A DNA stretch of 64,000 nucleotides. It comes from Niebla homalea (Eukaryota; Ascomycota; Lecanoromycetes; Lecanorales; Ramalinaceae). Shown piece by piece: positions 53,754 to 64,000 of the stretch; the first letter of the stretch is position 1, and every line of letters starts with the position of its first letter. The notes beneath the pieces were generated by a model. That model worked only from the letters and a program-made list of their open reading frames with translations. It had not been told where the DNA came from and did no database searches. A program made the position numbers and the translations under genes. The stretch spans positions 682,001-746,000 of the forward strand of contig JAHGAU010000006.1 in NCBI GenBank assembly GCA_019925105.1, given 5' to 3'.

Positions 53754-54982
53754 CTTAAGCTTTAAGTAAAAAACCGTATTTTTTTTTATATTCCTTAATA
53801 TAACCTTTTTCTTAGTTTTTATAAAACGTAATAAGTATATTTTATTTATTATAACGGTAAATAATTACCTTAAAACCTTAATTGACTTATATTTTCTTTT
53901 ATTAATTTAAGCTTTAAACCTTTTTAAGTTTTCTTTTACCTTTAAAAACGCTATATTAAGGAAAATATCTTTACTTTATAATTTATATATTACGAAAATT
54001 TATTTTATTAATAATTTTATTATTATTTTAAAAGCCTTTATTAATTATAATAGATTTACTTCCGTAATTACGTTCCTCTCCTTATTATTAAATAAGCGGA
54101 CCGTTATTATCCTCGTTTTCCTCGATATAATTACTTTTTCCTCCGTTATCCCTTTATTTTTTTTTCGTAGATACCCTTTTTATTATCTTTATTATTTAAT
54201 TTTTTTTCGCTTAAAAGGCTATTGCCTTTATACTTTTACCTTATACCCTTAATTTTAAACCGCCGTTTTTACCCTTTATTAACGTTTTCGCTCCCGTTCC
54301 TCAAAAGCCTTATAAACGTTCCGTTTCCCCCAGTTTTATTTTTATTTTTATATAAAAGTCCATTACGTTTTTTAATTTAATCTATAGTATTATTTAAATC
54401 TTTAACGTAATATCTTTTTATTTTACCGTAAAAAGTCCTTTTAAAGTTTTTACCGCCTTTTTTACCGCTTTTTTACCTTTATTTATTAAATAACGTATTA
54501 TCTCCGCTTTTTATTTTTAATCCCTTAAGGTTTTATCTTCCTTATTAACCTTATTTCCTTTTTATATATTTTTAATAATACTTTTATTACGGTTTTCCTG
54601 CCTTTTCCTTCCGCCCGTACTTTTCGTTATTAATACCGTACCGGTTTTCTTACCTTTTTGTTTATTTATTATTTCCGTATTATTATTACGCGTTTTATAC
54701 GTTTTAATACGTATATTTTATTAACCTTAATTCCCTTATTTATTTTAAGTATTATCCAGCTGATTATTATTATATTGCCTATATATATCGTCGCTATTTC
54801 TATTAATATAAATTATTTATTTGTTTATTATTTTATTTTTAATTATTACGTTACTTCCACTTATTATACTTAATATACTTCCTTTATTGTTACGAGAGCT
54901 ATATGTATACGCATCGTTTTGGACCTCTGGGGTCCCTTTATTCGTCGCCATTAATAACAAATATATAATTATAAATTATTAT

Positions 54983-55506
54983 AATTAAGATATTAATCGG
55001 GGTATTATTACAGAAATTTAAATAATTATTTAAATCCATTACGGAAATATAAAAAGTTTTAATTCTTTTTTCCTTTTAAATCCTTATAATAAAATAGAAA
55101 GCCGTTACGTTAATAACTTTAATTAAAAAAAGCTTTTCTTCTTTAATAAATTCCGGGAAAAAAAGATTACTTTTTTTTTTTCTTTTTTTCCCGGGGCGTA
55201 AAAGTTAATTTCCGTTCCTCTTATAAGGTCTTAAATAGCTTCAATTTTTTACTTTTTAAGAGTATATTTAAAACTTAATAAATGAAAGTTATAATTTCAA
55301 GGAACTCCGGAATAAGCTTTACGTTTTAATAATTAACCTTTTTATAATTATATTAATTTAATATAAAAAATATCTTATTAATTATAAGGTAAATAAATAC
55401 GTAATACCGTTTTATTTAAGGTTTATTAAAGATTAGATCATATATTTTAAGCCGGATAATAAATATAAAGAATTAACTTTTTAAGTAGCTGGAAAGGGGG
55501 AGAATA
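54983..55506. other. Mutated retroelement DNA between LINE D and R3
   Basis: Its left end should be the continuation of the gypsy RT fragment split by LINE D. Its right end has the purine run GGAAAGGGGGAGAA (about 55490-55505), which looks like a polypurine tract for repeat R3. A transition between two elements must lie inside, but I could not place it. Confidence 0.45.
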
Positions 55507-55760
55507 TGGAAGATACAAAACTTGCGGATAAGTATATGAAGGGATAGAAATATTAAAAGGGCTAATTAAGGGTAGAATCAATTTATATATACTTTAAAAA
55601 AAAGGGTATAACCGATTACTATAATAAGCAACCTATATTTTATTAATTTATATAAGGGCTACGGCCTATCTTTAATTATATTTTATTATTACCTATTATT
55701 TTATTACTTTTATTCTTTTATCCTTTTTTATTTTTTTTAATAGTTTTAAAAAGGCTTTTA
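55507..55760 (+). repeat. Repeat R3, copy 2 (probable LTR)
   Basis: Starts TGGAAGATACAAAACTTGCGG after the purine run and matches 27668-27925. Here the left roughly 45 bp are unmutated and the right part is mutated, the reverse of copy 1. The right boundary is uncertain. Confidence 0.6.
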
Positions 55761-55765
55761 TCTGC

Positions 55766-56836
55766 TTATATATATTAAGGAATTCAGTTTAATTATACGA
55801 TTTAATCGTAAATAACTTACCGTACCTTTTCCTTAATTAACGGTAATAAAAACTATAAAGATATTATAAAGAACCGACCCTTATTATTATTATAATATAT
55901 ATATAACACGAAAGTAACGGGCTATGGATTCATATATATTTATAGAATATTTCTAATTACCACTTACTTATTAAATAAACATTAAAGTCAAGAAAAATAA
56001 AGGCATTTAAATAACCCTTTTTTAAATACCTTTATTCGGATATTCTTATTATTACCTTTAATTAATACGGGGACCCCGTTTATACGTATTGGTAAAGTAT
56101 TATTAATATTTATTAATTAACTGCCAGCTATTAGAAATCAAGAAATGGAAAAAGACGATTACGTTTTTTAAAGCGCCTTAATTATAAAAGGATAATAATA
56201 CCTTTTATATTAATAATAAGCTTAAACCTTAACTAGGAAATAATCGTATATATTATTAAATATTTTAAATTATCATTAAGGAAATTACAACTTATATATT
56301 AATATAAACCGCTTTCTTAAAATAAAAGAAATTAAAGTAATTAAAGAAAAAAAAATAAAAAGAAATTAATTACTTTAAACGACGTAAAATTACTATTTAA
56401 TAATTAACGATTATAATAACCGAAATATAAGACTCGTTAAATAATATAAATAATGAAATTTAACTAAGTTATAAGTTTTATTAAATTATTTTAAGTAATT
56501 AAACCGTAAGCCTTATAAAACGATTCCGAATAATTAATTTATTTATTATAAGTAAAACTTTTTAATTTAATTTAAAGTATTACATATATCTTCTGGAGAC
56601 GTAAAGTTAATCCCGAAGATTATTTTATACCGGGTAAGCGATCTTTTAAGACCCGTAAGTAATACCGGGTACTTCGATTTTTAATAAATATATAAAACTT
56701 TTTAATAACTATTAAAATAATTAAACCGAATTATATATTTCGGCGATAAGGGTAATAAAAATAAGATTCCTTAATAAGGCTTAAGTAATTATATATACCT
56801 TTTAAAGAAAAATTTCTTATTAAAACGTAAATTATT
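55766..56836. other. Unassigned RIP-mutated DNA
   Basis: About 1.07 kb without recognisable domains. Some patches (56090-56160, 56590-56660) keep a little CpA/TpG. It may be the interior of the element carrying R3; no motif supports this. Confidence 0.4.
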
Positions 56837-56847
56837 AAGTTAAAAGC

Positions 56848-59110
56848 TACAGACCCATTGCACTCCTGTACACGCTAGGGAAGGCCTTAGAGACGGTAGT
56901 AGCGAGGATCCTTAGTGACTGTGCAGAGAATTACGGACTTCTCCCCGACCAATAGATAAGAATAAGGAGAGGTTAATTAATAGAAACAGCCCTTAAAGGA
57001 CTGGTCGACGGCATATATACGGTATAAGGTTACGGGAAGAAGTATATTATAAGTCTTTTTTCTTTTGATATTGTAAATACCTTTAATAAAATAAATTATT
57101 AAAGGTTATTATATAACTTAAGGAAAAAGGGGATATTATCCTTTTTAATTGAATAAATAAAAAGTTTTTTAAGCAATTAAGCTATATCGATTAACCTAAG
57201 ATAAAAGATAAGCTTAATAAAGCCCGCTATAATAGGGATTCCTTAGGGATTACTTATTTATTTTATATTATTCCTATTTTTTAATAATTTATTAATTAAA
57301 GAGCTTATTAAGTTAAAATAAAAGGTTTAAGTTAAAGGCTTTATTAATAATATTTACCTTTTAATTTATAATACCTTTATACGTATAAACTATTTAGAAT
57401 TAAAATAGGCTTATAAAATCTATCTTTAATAAGCGAAAACCTATAAGGCTTAATTTACGCCGTATAAATATAAACTTATTTATATAATTAAAAGCTTAAG
57501 GCTATATAATATAATAGTTATAATAAACTTAAATAAAATTATAATAAAGCCGGATATTAATATTAAAGTCCTTAGCCTTTAAGTAAATAAGAAGTTTAAC
57601 TAAAAGGATTATATAAAAAAGGTTTAAAAAAAGATAACTTTATAAGAAAAAGGCCTTATTTATCTCGCTATATCGATATAAAAAGTTACGTTATAGAAGG
57701 CCCGGACTATTTATTAGGTTATAATAAAGTTAACTATAATATACGTTACGGTTATTTAATATATATTTAAAAGTATTCCGGGATATAAAAAAAAACTTAT
57801 TTAAATATTATAGAAAGTCCAGAATCGGTATTTAAGAGTGGTTAGCCGTATTTATAAAGTAACTTTTATCTTAATATTAAAATTTAAGGTTTTTATATTA
57901 TTAATTAAAGTTTTATTAAATTAAATAATCGCTTAAGTAAATTTAAAAAGATATATATATTTAATTATAATAATAAGAAATAAGCGGATCCGCCAGAATT
58001 TTAATAAGCTTAAAATTAAAGGGAATAAACTAAAAATATTTATCTCCTTTCTTATTAAAATAAAATAAAAATAAGCTAAAAAAAAATTAATTTTACCGGT
58101 ATTCCGAAGGTTAACTTAAACGGGTATAAATTCCTACTAAGTATAAGAAAAACCGAGATTAAAAGGATTTAAAGAGCAAAAACTATAGCGATTATTTTAT
58201 AGGTTATAATAAAATAAACCGAGCGTTAACGGAGGTATAAAGACTTTATACCTTAAAATTATTATTATTTAGTTTTTAACAATAAAAAGATTATTAATAA
58301 GTATTTCTGCCGTTATAATATTATAAAAAAAGGTAATAGCGTATTAATAATTTAACTCCGGATAAATAAAAATGGTTTAACTTACTTCCTATTTATTATA
58401 TATACCGGGGGTCGGATAAACGCTAAATATAAATACGGATAAAAAAAATAAAACGCTATATATATCCTTATTTCTTATTTTTTATTTACGGAGGTTAAAT
58501 TAAGATTTATTATAAAAGGTTATATTTATAATTACCGTTAAATATTATTTATAAAGTAAAATATCCGGATAACCGTTAAATTTATAATATTTACCGGATT
58601 ATTATTATAATTTAACCTTACTATAAAGATAAATAAGGTTATTAAAGACCTTACGGAGAAAACCCGTTACCGGTTAAGGAAGAAGAAGAGGAGTAGAAAT
58701 TAATTACGTTAATTATATAAACCGGAAAATATCTTTTATAACCGTAAGGATATAATAATAAATATTTATTAAAACTCTTTAAAAAAGTTAATAACGATAA
58801 TAATATAAAAGGGGTATATATTAAGTATATAAATATTAATAAAGATATTTAAAAATATTATATAAGATTAAAATAATATAAGTATATAAAGGAACGGAAA
58901 AGTAACGAGTTTAAGGATAATTTTTATAAGGATATAATCGTAATATTACGGATTTTCTTAAAAAAGTTAAAATATAAAAAGTATATAAATAAATTATTAC
59001 TCTTTAAACGGCCGTTAATATCCTTTACTTTAAGGGATAAAGGGTAAAGGCCTAATGGACGCCGGTTTTTGCCTTAACGTTAAGAGTATCAGGTTTTTAC
59101 GGTTACCAAT
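56848..59110 (+). pseudogene. LINE F reverse transcriptase relic
   Basis: The first 35 codons (56848-56952) are stop-free and read YRPIALLYTLGKALETVV..., then ENYGLLPDQ, the conserved N-terminal RT block of LINEs (YRPI.LL...K..E). The next codons contain stops. Further RT sequence continues (near 57030: YGKKYIISLFSFDIVNTFNK, compare SLD...AFD). Since the 5' end including the endonuclease is missing, this never was an autonomous copy. Confidence 0.85.
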
Positions 59111-59186
59111 AAGGCTAAAAGGCCGCATATTAAGGAACGCCGGAATTAGCTTAGCTAGACCCGTAATATAAATCAATCAATCAATC
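56850..59186 (+). mobile_element. LINE F, 5'-truncated
   Basis: A 2.34-kb 3' portion of the LINE family with the ATCA tail, flanked by the 13-bp duplication AAGTTAAAAGCTA at 56837-56849 and 59187-59199. The first roughly 105 bases are free of RIP and encode an open RT segment; the remainder is mutated. Truncation at the 5' end is typical of target-primed reverse transcription. Confidence 0.93.
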
Positions 59187-59207
59187 AAGTTAAAAGCTAT
59201 ATAGGCA

Positions 59208-59868
59208 GTAATTAAGTTCTAAATTACCTACGGAGATCTAAACCGGTCTTTAAAATTCCTAGGAAATATTTATGAGTTATATAATATATTAATAAAACGT
59301 AATAATCTTTTTATTTTAAGTTATAAATTAAGTAATTAAAAATTAAAAACCCAAAAAGTAAACTAAAAAAGTAAATAATAAAAAGAAGTAAATAATAAAA
59401 TTAATTAAAAGAATTAATAAGAAAGAATAAAGATAAATATATTTATAATAATAATTATATTATATATATATTAAGAATATTAATAAAGATTTATAGCGGT
59501 TATTAATATAAAACTTATTTAATTTAACGGTATCCTTTTTAAAGTTTTCCCGTATAAAAAATAAAGAAGATCAGAATAGATAATTAGAACTTACTTAAGT
59601 TTAAAAAGAAAATATAAACTTATAATAAGGCATAATTCATATATACTTATATAATAACCTAAGAGACCAGAAGGACCCTTATTAATGTTATATGATTAAA
59701 TAGTAACTTAACCCTTTCCTTAAAAAAAAAAAGTAAAAGTAAAAAAATAAGATAAAAAACGAAACATAGTTACTCGGAGTAACCATAAAACCCTTTCTCT
59801 AAAATACCCTTATCAATACTGGTAGTATATTAACGATAATATATTTTATTTTATATATATTTTAATTA
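59208..59868. repeat. Repeat R2, copy 2
   Basis: Same orientation as 1418-2107 and collinear over about 0.65 kb, including the GTTACTCGGAGTAAC palindrome near 59771-59785. It is cut on the right by the tail of LINE E. LINE F inserted just left of it. Confidence 0.6.
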
Positions 59869-62800
59869 ATTGATTGATTGATTTATATTACGGGTTTAAT
59901 TAAGTTAATTCCGGCGTTCTTTAATACGCGGCTTTTTAACCTTATTAATAACCGTAAAAACTTAATACTTATAACGTTAAAGTAAAATCCGGCGTTTATT
60001 AAGCCTTTATCCTTTATCCCTTAAGGTAAAGGATATTAATAGCCGTTTAAAGAGTAGTAATTTATTTATATATTTTTTATATTTTAACTCCCTTAAGAAA
60101 ATCTATAATATTACGATTATATCTTTATAGGAATTACCTTTAAATTTATTGCTTTTCCGCTTTTTTATATATTTATATTATTTTAACCTTACGTAATACC
60201 TTTAAATATTTTTATTAATACTTATATACTTAATATATATATTTTTTTATTTTTTTATTACCGTTAACTTTTTTAAGGATTTTTAATAAGTATTTATTAT
60301 TATAGTTTTACGGCTATAAAAGATACTTTCCGGTTTATATAATTAATATAACCGGTTTCCGTTTCTCTTTTTTTTTTTAATTAATAATAAATTTTTTTAT
60401 AAGGTTTTTAATAACCTTATTTATCTTTATAATAAAATTAAACTATAATAACAATCCGGTAAATATTATAAACTTAACGGTTATTTAAATACTTTATTTT
60501 ATAAATAATATTTAATAATAATTATAAGTATTAACTTTTATTATATGTTTTAATTTAATTTCCGTAAATAAAAAATAACAATAAAAATATATATAGTATT
60601 TTACTTTCTTTATTTATATTTATATTCGGTATTTATTTAACTTTTAATATATATAATAAATAAGAAATAAATTAAACCGTTTTTACCCGTTTAAAGTTAC
60701 ATTATTAATATATTATTACCTTTCTTTATAATATTATAACGGCGGAAATACTTATTAATAATCTTTTTATCGTTAAAAATTAAATAATAATAACCTTAAA
60801 ATATAAAATCTTTATATTTCCGTTAAGACTTAATTTACTTCATTATAACCTATAAAGTAATTATTATAATTTTTATTTTTTAAATCTTTTTAATTTTAAT
60901 CTTTTTTATATTTAACGGGAATTTATATATATATAAGTTAATCCCCGGGATATTAATAAAATTAACTTTTTTCTTAATTTATTTTTATTTTATTTTAATA
61001 AGAAAAAGGATAAGTAGTCTTAATTTATTCTTTTTAACTTAAAACTTATTAAGATTTTAACGGATCCGCTTATTTCCTATTATCGTAATTAAATATATAT
61101 ATTTTTTTAACTTTACTTAAGCGATTATTTAATTTAATAAAACTTTAATTAATAATATAAAAACCTTAAATTTTAATACCGGGATAAGGGTTATTTTATA
61201 AATATTATTAATTATTCTTAAATATTGGTTTTAAACTTTTTATAATATTTAAATAAGCTTTTTTTATATCCCGGAATACTTTTAAGTATATATTAAATAA
61301 CTATAACGTATATTATAATTAACTTTATTATAATTTAATAAATAATCCGGGTTTTTATAACGTAATTCTTTATGTTAATATAACGAAATAAATAAAGTTT
61401 TTTTCCTATAAAGTTATTTTTTTTAAAAATTTTTTATATAATCTTTTTAATTAAGCTTTTTATTTATTTAAAAATTAAGGACTTTAATATTAACTTCCGG
61501 CTTTATTATAATTTTATTTAAGTTTATTATAGTTATTATATTATATAGTTTTAAGCTTTTAATTATATAAATAAACTTATATTTATACGGCGTAAATTAA
61601 GCTTTATAAGGTTTTACTTATTAAAAATAAACTTTATAAATTTATTTTAATTTTGAATAATTTATATATATAAAAATATTATAGGTTAAAAAATAAATAT
61701 CATTAATAAAGCCTTTAACTTAAACCTTTTATTTTAACTTAATAAGCTTTTCAATTAATAAACCATTCAAAAATAAGAATAATATAAAAAAAAAATCTTT
61801 AAGGAATCCCCATTATAACGGGCTTTATTAAACTTATTTTTTATCTTAAATTAATTAACGTAATTCGGTTACTTAAGAAACTTTTTATTTACTTAATTAA
61901 GAAAAATAATATCCCTTTTTTTTTTAAGTTATATAATAATTTTTAATAATTTATTTTATTAAAAATATTTAAAACATTGAAAGAAAAAAAGATTTATAAT
62001 ACATTTCTTCTTATAATTTTATATTATATATACGTTATTAATTAATCCTTTAAGGGTTATTTTTATTAATCGATTTTTCTTTATTTTAATTTATTAATCG
62101 GGGAAAAGTCCGTAATTCTTTATATAATTATTAAAGATCTTTATTATTATTATTTTTAAGGCTTTTTTAATATATAAAAGAATATAATAAGTTTATAAAA
62201 ATTTATTTTAAAATAATCCGGTTTAATAAACTTCTTAAAAATAATCGTTTTTATTTTTTTAAACTTACGTAAATAATAATTAACGTTAAAGTATACTTAA
62301 AAAAGGTAAATAAAGACTTTTTTAAACGGTAAAATTATTATTAATAGGAATTTATTAAGAATCTTATTTAATTTTAAAGCTTTATCTTTTTTTAATTTAT
62401 TAATCGTTTTAATTATTATATTTTATATTATTATTTTATCTATTAATACGGGGTTAAAATATATAACGATATTAATATCGTTTAAGTTAACTTTTAATAA
62501 AAGGGAGAAAAAAATTCTTTTAAAAGCCTTAATTTTACCGTTAAAAATATTAATTAATATATTATCGGATTTCTTAAGGGGCGGAAATTTAAAAATAAAC
62601 TTTAATTTCTTATTTTATTCCTTATTATATTTTATTAACTTTTAAATATTATAAGGTAAAATTATTAAATTATATATTATAAATTAAAAGTATTTTTACT
62701 TTATTTTCTTAATAATCCTTTCCTTTTTCTTTTAAGTAATCCTTAATTAATTAAGTATCTTTTAATTCTTATACTTAAAAGTTTATTTAATTAATTTTTT

Positions 62801-64000
62801 TACTTTTATAATTACGGTTATATACCTTTTATTTTAATAAGTTTTAATTCTTTAAGAAAACTTTATTAACGGGAATATTTTATTAATTATCTTATTTAAC
62901 ACTTTTATTATTCACTTTATAAAAAGGTTAATCCAATTTTTATTATTTAATTAAAAAAGGTCTGTAAACTATATTATTATCTCCTTTATTTTTATATAAA
63001 CCTTTATTTTCTTAATTATTTTTTACGCCCTTTTTACCGGTAATAATAAGGTTATATTAACGGTTTAATTTAAAGTTATTTATATTAATATATAATCCGA
63101 ACCATATTTTAAGTTCTTTTATAACCCGTATATAATAACCGTATTAACGATATTTTTAAAGTTAAACGTTAAATTAATCGTAATCTTAAATCCTTAACCT
63201 TTTTATATTATAGTTGTTTTTAGCGTTAAAAATATAAAATTAAACCGGATAATAATTATTAATAATTCTTTAAACTTAATATAATTAATTATATGTTTTT
63301 TTTATTTTACTTAATATAATAAAGATTAAAGTCTTTTATTAAGAAATACTTACTTAATATAACTATAATATCCTTAAGTAACGGGATTATAAAAAGCTTT
63401 TTTTTTTTATTAACTAATAACGGATTATATATATTATAAATATTTAAGTTTCTTTTAATATTTCCTTTTTATATAATTTAAAGCATATATAAATTCCCTC
63501 CGTAATAAACAACATTTTAATTATTTATATTTAGCTTTTTATTTATAAAGAAATATATTTATATTATTTCGTTTTTTTTAAAGGTTAAATAAAAATTATT
63601 TTCCGGGTTAATTAAAAAGTATATATACGGATTATACGGCAGCTTTTATATTATTATAATATTAATATCCTTTATTTTTTTAATCGGAATATCGGTATTA
63701 TAATCTTAATTACTTCCTTAAATACGTTATATTATATTACCCTTAAAAGTATAAATATATTATATATTAAATTTTATTAAGTTTTCTTTATTAATTTTTA
63801 TTTATATAAACGGTTTTTCCTTAAGGTTAAATATTATTTATCCCGGTTTTTTTATTATAATAGTTATTTTAATCGGGCGGCCGGTTTTAAGGGTTAATAT
63901 TATTATAAGTTTCCTCTTTTTTACGTTATTAATTATTATGTTTTATCGTTTTTTATTTAATAAATTCCGTTTACGTTTTAAGACCGTTTTTAATTACTTT
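59869..64000 (-). mobile_element. LINE E, 3' 4.1 kb (continues beyond window)
   Basis: A minus-strand LINE starting with TGATTGATTGATT and the terminal TTATATTACGGGTTTAATTAAG, then collinear with LINE C (17298-21060) to the window edge. The window ends inside the ORF1/ORF2 junction region, so ORF1 start and 5' duplication are outside. It is strongly mutated. Confidence 0.9.
59940..63870 (-). pseudogene. LINE E ORF2 relic (RT and endonuclease)
   Basis: Collinear with LINE C ORF2, including the RT region around 61800-62560 and the endonuclease region around 62990-63600. On the minus strand the frame is full of TAA/TAG stops. The boundaries are estimated by comparison with LINE C. Confidence 0.7.

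Larger units (their letters stand above)
40240..54951 (-). pseudogene. LINE D ORF1 relic, split by gypsy G3
   Basis: The 5' part runs from 54951 down to 53759 and the remainder from 40821 down to about 40240. The join at CTTAA agrees with uninterrupted LINE C near 21540. The first roughly 50 bases are hardly mutated; the rest is full of stops. Confidence 0.75.
35474..54968 (-). mobile_element. LINE D, full-length, split by two large insertions
   Basis: A minus-strand LINE bounded by the 14-bp duplication TTATAAATTATTAT at 35460-35473 and 54969-54982. The tail TGATTGATT lies at 35474 and the ORF1 start ATGGCGACGAATAAAGGG at 54951. It holds a SINE-like element (38844-39578) in its ORF2 and gypsy G3 (40827-53753) in its ORF1. 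Removing both and their duplicated target bases leaves about 5.82 kb, matching LINE A. It sits inside the gypsy RT fragment. Confidence 0.92.

Noticed and set aside
54658..54873. 71-codon plus-strand open frame
   Set aside because: It is the antisense of LINE D ORF1, low-complexity I/Y/F-rich, and an effect of RIP on the other strand.

Overview
This window looks like an AT-rich, gene-free transposon graveyard from a filamentous ascomycete (Pezizomycotina). CpA and TpG are scarce, TpA is very abundant and CpG is kept, which is the footprint of repeat-induced point mutation (RIP). Almost every retroelement reading frame is littered with TAA/TAG codons created by G-to-A and C-to-T changes. I find no intact cellular gene, rRNA, tRNA or CRISPR array. 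The few open frames longer than 60 codons are chance or low-complexity frames. The species cannot be told from the sequence.

Layout. (1) 1-3091: unassigned mutated DNA, repeat R2, then probably the gag-proximal part of a Ty3/gypsy element (G1). (2) 3105-9406: full-length LINE A (+), interrupted at 6604-7075 by a 5'-truncated LINE in reverse orientation. (3) 9407-23330: G1 continues (+) through protease, RNase H and integrase. Its integrase is split by a 2.4-kb mini LTR element (14751-17153) that carries a GGGTGA minisatellite, and again by full-length LINE C (-, 17298-22775). (4) 23331-27665: unassigned mutated DNA and two solo LTRs. (5) 27668-31050: repeat R3 and the 3' part of a second gypsy element, G2 (+: RNase H, integrase, 3' LTR), with a solo LTR in its integrase. 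(6) 31051-34506: fragment LINE H (+), split by a 1.56-kb terminal-repeat mini element. (7) 34507-55506: a nest of insertions. A reverse gypsy RT fragment is split by LINE D (-, 35474-54968). LINE D holds a SINE-like element (38844-39578) and gypsy G3 (-, 40827-53753). G3 holds a 540-bp inverted-repeat element (42744-43283) and full-length LINE B (+, 45719-51492). (8) 55507-64000: a second R3 copy, truncated LINE F (+), a second R2 copy, and LINE E (-), which runs out of the window.

Most boundaries rest on target-site duplications I could read directly: 13-14 bp for the LINEs whose two ends are visible, 12 bp for the SINE-like element, and 5 bp for the LTR elements and solo LTRs. The LINEs belong to one family: ATGGCGACGAAC start, ORF1, APE-type endonuclease plus reverse transcriptase ORF2, and a TGAT/ATCA tail. 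They resemble fungal Tad1-type LINEs.

The main unexpected pattern is that the outermost roughly 50-130 bp of many inserted elements keep normal CpA/TpG content while their interiors are saturated with RIP. Where both LTRs of an element can be read, the spared half is the outer half of each LTR. Coordinates of domains inside mutated elements are approximate, because they come from motif recognition across stop codons and without alignment software.
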